This document shows positions 38,536 through 45,827 of a stretch of 64,000 nucleotides of DNA, in pieces. The stretch's first letter is position 1. Every line of letters begins with the position of its first letter. Location: assembly GCA_022844275.1 (NCBI GenBank), contig JALHMB010000003.1, positions 434,001-498,000 of the forward strand, in the 5' to 3' direction. The notes beneath the pieces were generated by a model. That model had not been told where the DNA came from and searched no databases. It was given only the letters and a program-made list of their open reading frames with translations. A program made the translations under genes and the position numbers. The DNA is from Hyphomicrobiaceae bacterium. GTDB lineage: Bacteria; Pseudomonadota; Alphaproteobacteria; Rhizobiales; Hyphomicrobiaceae.

Positions 38536-39561
38536 ATGTTTCATCAGAAGACCGTTTTTGTTGTAGGGGCTGGAGCGAGCGCGGAAGCCAATTTGCCAAC
38601 CGGCAAGGTATTGGCTCCTCGAATATCGGCTTTGCTTAGCATTCCAAGTGATTGGGCGTTGATAGGGGAAGAACACAGGACGTTTGCGGAGGCTCTCGAA
38701 GCTCACTGTCACGAGAGTAATGATCTTGCGGCCCACTTAGAAGCGTCGCGCATCATTGCACAGGGGCTTCAAACCGCCGATTCAATTGATGATTTCGTTG
38801 ACACGTTTCGAAATAACAAACGGATCGCCGCTGTCGCGAAGGCCGCAATCATTCACACGATCCTCAATGCCGAGCGCGACAGTTTGCTGTCCACAAGACA
38901 GTCCCCTCCCAGTGCGTCCGGCCCTCTCTCTCGGCTTCATGACAAATGGTATCCCGCTTTTGGGAAGATGGTAGTTGCCCAAGTTGCCGTTGATGAGTTG
39001 GACAGACTCTTCGAGAATCTTACGATCGTATGCTTCAACTATGATCGGTGCATTGAAGAGTTTCTCGGCCACTGGCTGACAGCAAGGTATGCGACTAGTC
39101 TCGAAACCAGTCGTGAACTCATCTCGCGACTAGCCATTGTTCGTCCTTACGGACAAGTAGCGCCGTTGCACGATGTTGCATTTGGCGACACTGGCCAGCT
39201 CTCGCGGTCCTTCGCCCTTAGCAGGAACATCAATACTTTTACTGAGCAGATCAGCGATCATGCCGCCATAGCCACCATCAAAGATGTCATGGCAGACGCA
39301 GTGACGATCATTTTCCTAGGCTTTGGGTTTCACCGGCAGAACATGGATTTATTGAAGCCTGACCGACCGACCCGGGTCAGCCGCATACTCGCGTCAGGCC
39401 GTGGCCTCTCACCGCCCAACGCGGCTACCATTGAGCGTGAACTTCAACAATTGTTCGGCCAGCAAGAGAACTCCCAATCCCCGCCAGCGAAAGTCGACTT
39501 CAATAGTAGCTGCCACACACTGTTCGACAAGTACGGCCGCTCGATGAACCCAATTGCCTAA
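38536..39561 (+). CDS. SIR2-like (NAD-binding) protein, possible defence or NADase gene
   Basis: The 341-residue protein starts MFHQKTVFVVGAGASAEANLPTG, a Rossmann-type GAGAS motif followed by L-P-T-G as in SIR2_2-type domains of defence proteins. Matching later blocks are NLTIVCFNYDRCIEEFL (the F-N-Y-D block), RPYGQVAPLH and IIFLGFGFHRQNMDLL. The usual catalytic His motif is not obvious: YGQV replaces the H-G-S of typical members. The start is the ATG at 38536, with GGGGAGG upstream. By eye, G+C is near 50%, well below its neighbours, which suggests transfer. There are no partner genes. Confidence 0.7.
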   Translation: MFHQKTVFVVGAGASAEANLPTGKVLAPRISALLSIPSDWALIGEEHRTFAEALEAHCHESNDLAAHLEASRIIAQGLQTADSIDDFVDTFRNNKRIAAVAKAAIIHTILNAERDSLLSTRQSPPSASGPLSRLHDKWYPAFGKMVVAQVAVDELDRLFENLTIVCFNYDRCIEEFLGHWLTARYATSLETSRELISRLAIVRPYGQVAPLHDVAFGDTGQLSRSFALSRNINTFTEQISDHAAIATIKDVMADAVTIIFLGFGFHRQNMDLLKPDRPTRVSRILASGRGLSPPNAATIERELQQLFGQQENSQSPPAKVDFNSSCHTLFDKYGRSMNPIA

Positions 39562-39564
39562 CCC

Positions 39565-39653
39565 CTCCCCCACGCCGCGTGCGGTCCAAGCCAGAGGCTT
39601 GGCGCTGAAGCGCGGCGCGCGCACGCACGCCGACCGCACAAGGCGTGGGGGAG
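39565..39653. repeat. 22-bp inverted repeat pair (MITE- or REPIN-like) after the SIR2-like gene
   Basis: 39565-39586 and 39632-39653 are inverted copies matching at 20 of 22 bases (CTCCCCCACGCC-2 bases-GTGCGGTC). They are separated by 45 bases that themselves contain the small hairpin CCAAGCC/GGCTTGG partly overlapping the arm. It begins 4 bases after the stop codon and has no coding capacity. Confidence 0.7.
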
Positions 39654-39692
39654 TTGTCGGGCGCTCGGCTGTGTCACAGAGGAGAGCGTCGA

Positions 39693-39772
39693 TCGCGCCT
39701 GCGGCGCGACGGGGACCAGTCCCCGAACCCCTGCCGGAAGGGACACCCTTCCGGACCATCCCGCCTTTATGA
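39693..39772 (+). repeat. Dispersed three-hairpin palindromic repeat, copy B
   Basis: It has CGCGCCTGCGGCGCGA, then GGGGACCAGTCCCC, then CCGGAAGGGACACCCTTCCGG, then ACCATCCCGCCTTTATGAG. It aligns base for base with copy D, including the tail TTTnTGAnTTGG. It lies 94 bases before the fosX start. Confidence 0.75.
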
Positions 39773-39865
39773 GTTGGAGACCGCTGAAACGGGCGTCGGA
39801 GCCCCAACTTCGCCCAAGCCGCTGATAAACTGCGCTCCGACACCATCAGCAGATCGGAGAGCCGC

Positions 39866-40285
39866 GTGGTTCAGGGCCTCAGCCATATGACGTTCATCGT
39901 TCGCGATCTCGATCGCATGGAAGCGATCCTCACGACCGTGCTCGATGCGCGGAAGGTCTACGACAGCGGCGAGCAGACGTTCTCGCTCTCGAAGGAACGC
40001 TTCTTCCTCGTCGGCGATGACGCCGATCCGATCTGGATTGCCACCATGGAAGGCGAGCCGCTGCCGACGCGCACGTATAATCACGTCGCCTTCAAGATTG
40101 CCGACGCCGACTACGAGACGTACCTGCAGCGCGTCCGCCAACTTCACCTCGAAGTCCGCGAGGGGCGCTCGCGCGTGCCGGGCGAAGGGCAGTCGATCTA
40201 CTTCTACGACGACGACAATCACATGTTCGAGCTGCACACGGGCACGCTCGACGAGCGCCTCAAGCGCTACGCCAAGGGGCGTTAG
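39866..40285 (+). CDS. fosX: FosX-type fosfomycin resistance hydrolase (VOC superfamily)
   Basis: The 139-residue protein matches FosX along its length. The expected metal ligands H7, H73 (RTYNHVAFK) and E122 (MFELHTGT) are present. The general base E44 of the FosX branch lies in FSLSKERFFL, and IYFYDDDNHMFELH and the C-terminal ERLKRYAKG are diagnostic. FosX adds water to the fosfomycin epoxide without glutathione. Translation begins at the GTG at 39866. The gene is flanked by inverted copies of the three-hairpin repeat. Confidence 0.85.
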   Translation: MVQGLSHMTFIVRDLDRMEAILTTVLDARKVYDSGEQTFSLSKERFFLVGDDADPIWIATMEGEPLPTRTYNHVAFKIADADYETYLQRVRQLHLEVREGRSRVPGEGQSIYFYDDDNHMFELHTGTLDERLKRYAKGR

Positions 40286-40312
40286 CTCCCGAGCGCTCCG
40301 CAAACTCCAAGT

Positions 40313-40384
40313 CTAAAAAAGGAGGGGGTTCGGGGTCTCCCCGAGCGGGCGTGGGCGGCAGCCCACTCGCGTCGAAGACGCGAC
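40313..40384 (-). repeat. Dispersed three-hairpin palindromic repeat, copy C
   Basis: On the minus strand it reads GTCGCGTCTTCGACGCGA, then GTGGGCTGCCGCCCAC, then CGGGGAGACCCCG and ACCCCCTCCTTTTTTA. The stem sequences differ from copies A, B and D, but pairing is kept, which indicates selection for structure. It follows fosX by 27 bases, in the opposite orientation to copy B. Confidence 0.7.
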
Positions 40385-40470
40385 TGACGGATGCCCGCAG
40401 ACCACTGCCGCCACTCGCACACTATGCTACCGTCCCACCGGGCCGACCTCAGCGGGAATCACATCAGTCC

Positions 40471-40887
40471 ATGAGCACTCCAGGCATTCTCATCAACATC
40501 GACGTCGACGATCTCGCGCGTGCGACTGCGTTCTACACGACGCTGCTCGATCTGAAGGTCGGGCGGCGGTTCGGCGATGGCGGCGTCGAGCTGATCGGCG
40601 GCGCGGCGCCGTTCTACCTGCTGGTGAAGAAAGCGGGGACGGTCGCCAGCTCCACGACCGGCGAGGCGCGGCGCTACACGCGGCACTGGACGCCCGTGCA
40701 TCTCGACTTCGTTGTCGATGATGTCGATGCGGTCGTCGCGAAAGCGGTCGCTGCGGGCGCGACGATCGATGATCCGGCGGAGTCGCATTCCTGGGGCCGG
40801 ATTGCCCATCTTGCCGATCCGTTCGGCCACGGGTTCTGCCTCATTCAGTTCCTCGGAAGAGGCTACGACGAGATCGCCTCCAGCTAG
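40471..40887 (+). CDS. VOC family (glyoxalase/bleomycin-resistance fold) protein
   Basis: This is a 138-residue single-domain VOC protein: ILINIDVDDLARATAFYTTLLDLKVGRRFG, HLDFVVDDVDAVVAKAVAAGA, then GRIAHLADPFGHGFCLIQFLGRGYDEI. The H/E metal ligands are only partly in place, so a metal-dependent reaction is not certain. The ATG at 40471 gives a standard N-terminus; the longer open frame from 40351 lies in repeat and leader sequence. The 40896 gene follows after 8 bases. Confidence 0.83.
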   Translation: MSTPGILINIDVDDLARATAFYTTLLDLKVGRRFGDGGVELIGGAAPFYLLVKKAGTVASSTTGEARRYTRHWTPVHLDFVVDDVDAVVAKAVAAGATIDDPAESHSWGRIAHLADPFGHGFCLIQFLGRGYDEIASS

Positions 40888-40895
40888 GGACTTCC

Positions 40896-41252
40896 ATGCG
40901 TATTCAACGGGCTTCGATTGCCGCTGCAGTCACCATCTACTTCGCTCTCGGCACTGGCTCCGTCTCCGCGCAGGCCTATGTCGGCACGTGGGGCACGAAC
41001 GCGGCGCAATGCCGGGTCGACCAGAGCCGGCAGAATGCGCCGCTCGTGCTCGGGCGCAGCCGTTATGATCAGCACGAGGCGCACTGCACATTCAGCAGGG
41101 TGCGCAAGACGGCCGCCTCATCGTGGCAGATCGAAGCGCGATGTCGTGTGGAGGGCGACCGCCAGTCGCACACGTTCAACATTTCCGTCGAGGGCAATAG
41201 CCTGACGCTCGCCGATCGCTACGGCTCGCGCAGGCTCGTGAGGTGCAAATAG
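40896..41252 (+). CDS. Small secreted Cys-containing hypothetical protein
   Basis: The 118-residue protein has a signal peptide (residues 1-26, ending VSAQA) followed by YVGTWGTNAAQC and YDQHEAHCTF, then CRVEGD, and ends in LVRC. Four Cys in a small beta-rich domain suggest two disulfides. The 'xYxGTWG/C...D..G...L.RC' pattern occurs in uncharacterised Hyphomicrobiales proteins. It is probably in one operon with the VOC gene. Confidence 0.7.
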   Translation: MRIQRASIAAAVTIYFALGTGSVSAQAYVGTWGTNAAQCRVDQSRQNAPLVLGRSRYDQHEAHCTFSRVRKTAASSWQIEARCRVEGDRQSHTFNISVEGNSLTLADRYGSRRLVRCK

Positions 41253-41259
41253 GCGCGGC

Positions 41260-41736
41260 TTAAGCGCCCGCGCCGGACTTCTGACGGCCGATTTCGAGAT
41301 CGAATTGCTCGAGTAGGTTGCCGGTCGGCGGCACCTCGCGGCTCATGCGCATGAAAGCCTCGAGACGAAGCGTGTCCTCGCAGCTGTCGAGCCGGTAGAT
41401 GAGGTCATCCTTGATCTCGAAGACGAGCCGCCGCGAGCCTTCGATGATGTTGCCGGTCTCGCGATGCCGATAGCGAAAATTCACCTGGGCACGGACGATA
41501 TGGTTCTCGACGCCGACGATCGTAGGCTCGTAGTGAAGGTAATCGAACACAGCGAGCATCGCATACCCGAGGTCGCGGCACCCATCTGGGCCACGGTAGT
41601 TGCCGGCGAGCGGAGAGGCGTCGCGCCCATTGTGAATTGTATAGATGACCTCGGGATGGACGTGTGCCACTGCCATCTCGAGATCCTGCACACTCCAGCA
41701 GGCGAAAAACGAGGCAACAACCGACCTACTGTCCAT
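41260..41736 (-). CDS. NTF2/SnoaL-like protein, paralogue 1
   Basis: The 158-residue protein has the nuclear-transport-factor-2-like cone fold pattern: SVVASFFACWSVQDLEMAVAHVHPEVIYTIH, AMLAVFDYLHYEPTIVGVENHIVRAQVNFRYRHRETGNIIEG, and LVFEIKDDLIYRLDS, ending EAFMRMSRE. It is one of four related genes on this strand between 41.2 and 44.3 kb. Such proteins can be enzymes (isomerase or cyclase) or binding modules; no catalytic residues can be assigned. Confidence 0.82.
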   Translation of the reverse strand: MDSRSVVASFFACWSVQDLEMAVAHVHPEVIYTIHNGRDASPLAGNYRGPDGCRDLGYAMLAVFDYLHYEPTIVGVENHIVRAQVNFRYRHRETGNIIEGSRRLVFEIKDDLIYRLDSCEDTLRLEAFMRMSREVPPTGNLLEQFDLEIGRQKSGAGA

Positions 41737-41811
41737 TCCCCGTCCCCCCCCGGCCTTCCGCCGCCCTGCCGACGTGCAGCAGGAGTAAGCATTCTTTTTC
41801 TAGGCCGAGTT

Positions 41812-42282
41812 CTAGGTCAAGCCTTGCGTCACGCGCTTCGGCAGCACTGGCGTCTCCGCAAGCATATTGTTCGCGAGACGGTACTTCGTCAGTTTCATGA
41901 AGGCCTCGACAAGTTTCGCATCGTGGTAGCCGTCGATGCGGACGATGAGCCCGCCCTTCACTTTGAAGACGAGGCGACGCGTGCCTTCGAGGATACCGCC
42001 CGTGAGCCTGTGCCGGTACTTGAAGCGCACCTGTGTTCTCACCGTGCGCCCTCGCGCGCTGAGAATAGTGGGCTCGTAGGCCAGATAGTCGAAATCCTCG
42101 AGTATGGAGAACAGCACGTCCCTGCAGGCATCGACGCCGTACCGTTCACCACCGAAGGGGAGATTGCTTGTCGCGGCGTGTATCTTATAGACGATGCTAT
42201 CGTGCAGAAGCGCACACGCTCTCTCGACGTCCTGAGCTACCCTGAATGCAAGGAAGGCCTCAACAACCTCACGGCTGCTCAT
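41812..42282 (-). CDS. NTF2/SnoaL-like protein, paralogue 2
   Basis: The 156-residue paralogue has SREVVEAFLAFRVAQDVERACALLHDSIVYKIH, FDYLAYEPTILSARGRTVRTQVRFKYRHRLTGGILEGTRRLVFKVKGGLIVR and VEAFMKLTKYRL. It shares the F-D-Y-L-x-Y-E-P, Y-R-H-R-x-T-G and E-A-F-M-(R/K) blocks with the other three. The ATG at 42282 is chosen; an in-frame ATG 31 codons upstream adds an Asp/Cys-rich stretch without family resemblance. Confidence 0.82.
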   Translation of the reverse strand: MSSREVVEAFLAFRVAQDVERACALLHDSIVYKIHAATSNLPFGGERYGVDACRDVLFSILEDFDYLAYEPTILSARGRTVRTQVRFKYRHRLTGGILEGTRRLVFKVKGGLIVRIDGYHDAKLVEAFMKLTKYRLANNMLAETPVLPKRVTQGLT

Positions 42283-42454
42283 AATCTCGTCCCCACGTGC
42301 CTTCCCCCCAAAATTGAACGTACAATAATCCGCCCAATTATCAACCGCTTCGTCGTCGCAGTCGTGAAGGTGCAAGACGCCGAAAGCACGATATCGGGCG
42401 CCTCGCAGACGTGGCGGCCGAGCGCTATCGCATGGCCGCTATAGTTATGCGAAA

Positions 42455-43063
42455 TCAAATAATTGGGATCTGTGGCGCTGCCTGTTTTGGCAGCAGCCCC
42501 TCGAGACGCGGATCGCGGTAACATTCGATCCCACGCGCGTACGGAACAAAGCCGGAGCGGATATAGAACGCAAGCGCATCAGGGTGATCATTGGTGCACG
42601 TGTGAACCCAGAAGCGGGAAATTCGTGGCGTCCTGCCCCACGCCCGCTCGATGGCTCTGTTCATCAGGAACCGGCCCGCGCCGACCCCTATCGCCTCCGG
42701 CACCACCCCGAAAAAGGCGAGCTCGCACTCGGCCTCGGCGCGGAAATCTAGTTGCAGTAGCCCAATCTCGTCAGTGCCGGCGCAGAGCGTGTAGGTCTCC
42801 ATGGCCTCCGACGAGAGCAAAGCGCCCAGATCCGCGGCACTGCGGCGAAGCTGGGAGCCCCAAAGCCACGGCTCGCCGACCATGCGGAAGAGGCGGAGGA
42901 ACTCCGCGACATCGGCTGGCATCCGCTTCAGCGAAAGCCCTGCAGCAGTATCAGCACGCAACAGCGGCGGCGCGTGCATCTCGAGATAGGTCACGACCTC
43001 GGCTACCCAGCCGGACGGCAGCATCTGGAGCGGCGGCGGTGTCGCGCTGGCGTGTGATGACAT
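42455..43063 (-). CDS. GNAT family N-acetyltransferase
   Basis: The 202-residue protein has a GNAT acetyl-CoA site GVVPEAIGVGAGRFLMNRAIERAW (modified Q/R-x-x-G-x-G/A as G-V-G-A-G) and the motif B region HTCTNDHPDALAFYIRSGFVPYARGIE. It interrupts the series of NTF2-like genes on the same strand. Substrate unknown. Confidence 0.85.
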   Translation of the reverse strand: MSSHASATPPPLQMLPSGWVAEVVTYLEMHAPPLLRADTAAGLSLKRMPADVAEFLRLFRMVGEPWLWGSQLRRSAADLGALLSSEAMETYTLCAGTDEIGLLQLDFRAEAECELAFFGVVPEAIGVGAGRFLMNRAIERAWGRTPRISRFWVHTCTNDHPDALAFYIRSGFVPYARGIECYRDPRLEGLLPKQAAPQIPII

Positions 43064-43187
43064 GAGCGGCCCCTCAGCGGATCGTCACCGGCAGCAGGCC
43101 GGCGCACGGACGATATCGTGGGTGCCCTAGCAGGCCGTCAAGTCGGCATCCTGCCGCCGCAGTGTCGGCAGACAGACTCCTTTCCGC

Positions 43188-43709
43188 TTAAGGCTTGTCA
43201 CATGCCTTGTCACAAACCTTCGGTTCGAGCGTCGATTCCGGCGCCTTCGGAGATGCGGGCGGCCCGCTGATACGTGGCGGCGCTACGATATCGTTCGCCG
43301 CCTCGCGCTGACGCACGAGCCGCATGAATGTCTCGACGAGCCCTTCGTCGAGATACTCGTCGCATCGGGTCATCAGGCCGTCCTTCACCGTGAAGATGGT
43401 TCGCATCGAACCTTCGAGGTTCTCGCCCGTTCGCCGATGGTGCAGCTTGAATTGGGTCTGCACGCGCACGACCTCGCCGCTGAAGCCGACGATCCGCTGG
43501 TCGAACCTCAGATAGTCGAACATCTCCAGCATCATGTGGAGCGTGGCGCGGACGGCGTCCTTGCCCTCCGAGGCACCAGCGAAGGGCACTGCCTGCTCCG
43601 AGATGTGCAGCGCATAGACGACATCGTCACTACAGCGCGAAATTGTCGTCTCCACATCCTGGGCACTCCAGGCCTTGATAACCGCTTCAATAACAGATCG
43701 CGCATTCAT
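43188..43709 (-). CDS. NTF2/SnoaL-like protein, paralogue 3
   Basis: The 173-residue protein has ARSVIEAVIKAWSAQDVETTISRCSDDVVYALHI and FDYLRFDQRIVGFSGEVVRVQTQFKLHHRRTGENLEGSMRTIFTVKDGLMTRCDEYLDEGLVETFMRL. It is closest to paralogue 4 (shared V-Y-A-L-H, M-R/F-R-T-I-F-T-V and Q-R-E-A-x-N-D-I-V blocks), and has a C-terminal tail with Cys-Asp-Lys repeats (CDKACDKP). Confidence 0.82.
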   Translation of the reverse strand: MNARSVIEAVIKAWSAQDVETTISRCSDDVVYALHISEQAVPFAGASEGKDAVRATLHMMLEMFDYLRFDQRIVGFSGEVVRVQTQFKLHHRRTGENLEGSMRTIFTVKDGLMTRCDEYLDEGLVETFMRLVRQREAANDIVAPPRISGPPASPKAPESTLEPKVCDKACDKP

Positions 43710-43736
43710 TCAAAATCTCCGCAATACAATAGCCTA

Positions 43737-44258
43737 CTACTCGCAATCCTCCTCGTCGGGCATCTTGGAGCTCACCTGGAGCGGCCGTCCGGCACCCGTC
43801 TTCGCAATACGTTTCGGGATTTCCGGCGGCAGCACGATGTCGTTCTCGGCTTCACGTTGCCGGGTGAGACGCATGAATGCCTCGACCTTGCCGCGATCGA
43901 CGTATTCCTCGCAGCGAACGATCAGGCCATCCCGAACCGTGAAAATGGTCCGAAACGTGCCCGCGATCTCCTCCCCCGTGCGACGATGGAGATATCTGTG
44001 GCGGGTTTGGACGCGTACAATCGCGCCCTGCACATCCATGATGACGGGCTCGTACTCCAAATAGTCGAACGCCTTGATGAGTTCATAGAAGGCGGCCTTC
44101 ATCGCCTCCCGCCCGTGAGCAACCCCCGCAAATGGGGCCAACTCCTCATCGAAATGCAGCGCATACACAACGTCCTCGGCCACGTACGCAAACGTGGACT
44201 CCACATCCTGGGCTCTCCATACTTCCAGCGCCGCAGCAACAACATCACGCGAGTTCAT
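43737..44258 (-). CDS. NTF2/SnoaL-like protein, paralogue 4
   Basis: The 173-residue protein has SRDVVAAALEVWRAQDVESTFAYVAEDVVYALHF and KAFDYLEYEPVIMDVQGAIVRVQTRHRYLHRRTGEEIAGTFRTIFTVRDGLIVRCEEYVDRGKVEAFMRLTRQREAENDIVLPP. It is the first gene of the minus-strand series (27 bases before paralogue 3), so the promoter of the set is probably in 44259-44432. Confidence 0.82.
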   Translation of the reverse strand: MNSRDVVAAALEVWRAQDVESTFAYVAEDVVYALHFDEELAPFAGVAHGREAMKAAFYELIKAFDYLEYEPVIMDVQGAIVRVQTRHRYLHRRTGEEIAGTFRTIFTVRDGLIVRCEEYVDRGKVEAFMRLTRQREAENDIVLPPEIPKRIAKTGAGRPLQVSSKMPDEEDCE

Positions 44259-44432
44259 TCAACCAATTGCTCCAAACACGGATCATCACAGACTGAACCT
44301 AGTATGACGTTCGCTTTTGTCAAACTTCCGGCCAAACGCCCGTGTGAGGCGGCGCTATGCGGCATCCTGGACATGCGGTATCACCGCAGCTGGGACTGCA
44401 GATCTCGACCAAGAGCACAGAGGAGTGACGCC

Positions 44433-45212
44433 ATGGATCTCGGCATCAAGGGCAGGACGGCCATTGTCTGCGCGGCCTCGAAGGGCCTCGGAAAGGGCAC
44501 GGCGCTGGCACTCGCGCAGGAGGGCGTGAACCTCTTCATCACGGCTCGCACCAAGGCCGATATCGAGGCCGCCGCCGACGAGATCAGCAAGGCGACGGGC
44601 GTCAAGGTCACAGCGATCGCGGGCGACATCACTACCGAGGAAGGCCGCAAGGCGGTGCTCGCCGCTTGCCCGAACCCCGACATCCTGATCAACAATGCGG
44701 GCGGCCCGCCGCCGGGCGATTTCAAGGACTTCACGCTCGATGACTGGCGCAAGGCCGTCGAGTGGAACATGATCACGCCGATCGCGCTGATCAAAGCCAC
44801 CGTCTACGGCATGATGGATCGCGGCTTCGGCCGCATCGTCAACATTACCTCGCAGTCCGTGAAGGCGCCGATCGCCTCGCTCGAGCTCTCCAACGGCGCC
44901 CGTACGGGCCTTACCGGTGCCATCGCGGTCATCGCACGCAAGGCCGTTCGCAAGAACGTGACGATCAACAATATCCTGCCCGGTCCCTTCGACACGGATC
45001 GCCTGCGCGGCTCGACAAAGAAGTACGCAGAGATGAAGGGCGTCTCGGTCGAGCAGGCGCTGGAGGAACGCAAGACCACAAATCCTGCCGGCCGCTTCGG
45101 CAATACGGAGGAGTTCGGCGCGGCAGCCGCGTTCCTCTGCTCGAAGCACGCAGGCTACATCACCGGCCAAAACCTGCTCCTCGACGGCGGCAGCTTCCCC
45201 GGCTCGATGTAA
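44433..45212 (+). CDS. SDR family protein lacking the catalytic Tyr and Lys
   Basis: This is a 259-residue Rossmann protein of the 3-oxoacyl-ACP-reductase-like SDR type: CAASKGLGKGTALALAQEG (residues 13-31, in place of TGxxxGxG), DILINNAG (83-90) and RIVNITSQS (S140). At the usual Y-x-x-x-K position it has S153 and R157 (ELSNGARTG), so the classical catalytic pair is missing. A related subgroup without a perfect tetrad is known. Its chemistry is uncertain. The start has AGAGGAG upstream. Confidence 0.88.
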   Translation: MDLGIKGRTAIVCAASKGLGKGTALALAQEGVNLFITARTKADIEAAADEISKATGVKVTAIAGDITTEEGRKAVLAACPNPDILINNAGGPPPGDFKDFTLDDWRKAVEWNMITPIALIKATVYGMMDRGFGRIVNITSQSVKAPIASLELSNGARTGLTGAIAVIARKAVRKNVTINNILPGPFDTDRLRGSTKKYAEMKGVSVEQALEERKTTNPAGRFGNTEEFGAAAAFLCSKHAGYITGQNLLLDGGSFPGSM

Positions 45213-45227
45213 GAGATCGAGCCGATG

Positions 45228-45297
45228 GCGCGACGGGGCTTTCGCCCCTGGCCCCAATCGGGAGGGACACCCTCCCGAACCCACCCGCTTTTGTGAT
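45228..45297 (+). repeat. Dispersed three-hairpin palindromic repeat, copy D
   Basis: GGCGCGAC, then GGGGCTTTCGCCCC, then CGGGAGGGACACCCTCCCG, then ACCCACCCGCTTTTGTGATTTGG. It starts 15 bases after the SDR stop and ends just before the pentapeptide gene. Hairpin 1 is shortened relative to copy B. Confidence 0.75.
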
Positions 45298-45323
45298 TTG
45301 GAATTTGCCGACCGCGGGATGGA

Positions 45324-45779
45324 ATGCTGATCCAGGACGCGCTCTTCAATGAAGACCATCCTCCGCCCCGGTCGGAGGACTGGCGCGACTGCGTCATCCG
45401 CCGCTCGACACTCGACGCGCTCGATTTCGAAGGACTGAGCATCGACGGTATTATTGAAGGGTGTGCCATCACGAGCACCGAGTTTTATTGGGTTCTATTC
45501 AACCACGCCCTGGTGTCCAATACGCGCTTCGAGGCATGCCGCTTTCTCGGCACGTCATTCCGTGGCTGTACGTTCGTCGACTGCGAGTTCGTCGATTGCA
45601 AATTCGATCTCGACAATCTCGGCGGCGATTGCACCATCGACCATTGCATCATGGCCGCCTGCCGTTTCATTGGCTGCTCGTGGACCACAAAGGCCAGCGA
45701 TTGCCCGCGCGACATCACGCGAACGCGCTGGCTCGGCTGCATGCAGGAGCGATGCAAGGGCTTTGACGGGCTTTTTTGA
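45324..45779 (+). CDS. Pentapeptide-repeat protein
   Basis: The 151-residue protein has repeated A(D/N)LxX-like five-residue steps: CVIRRSTLDALDFEGLSIDG, NTRFEACRFLGTSFRGCTFVDCEFVDCKFDLDNL, and CIMAACRFIGCSW, which build a right-handed quadrilateral beta helix. It contains unusually many Cys residues (about 12), several stacked at the same position of the coil. DNA-mimic roles exist in the family, but nothing here fixes a function. Confidence 0.83.
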   Translation: MLIQDALFNEDHPPPRSEDWRDCVIRRSTLDALDFEGLSIDGIIEGCAITSTEFYWVLFNHALVSNTRFEACRFLGTSFRGCTFVDCEFVDCKFDLDNLGGDCTIDHCIMAACRFIGCSWTTKASDCPRDITRTRWLGCMQERCKGFDGLF

Positions 45780-45785
45780 ATGCGG

Positions 45786-45813
45786 CTCCCCCTCCCGCGA
45801 ACGGAGAGGGGAG
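45786..45813. repeat. Imperfect CCCCCTCCC/GGAGAGGGG hairpin
   Basis: CTCCCCCTCCCG and CGGAGAGGGGAG form an imperfect stem around a CGAA loop, starting 7 bases after the pentapeptide gene stop. The bases resemble the repeat in and after dnaE (14889 and 15996), so it may be a degenerate member. Confidence 0.5.
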
Positions 45814-45827
45814 AGCACGCGCCGCTG

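Noticed and set aside
45758-45778. Terminator formed by the GGGCTTTGACGGGCTTTTTT stretch at the end of the pentapeptide gene
   Set aside because: The two GGGCTTT elements are direct, not inverted, so no stem forms.
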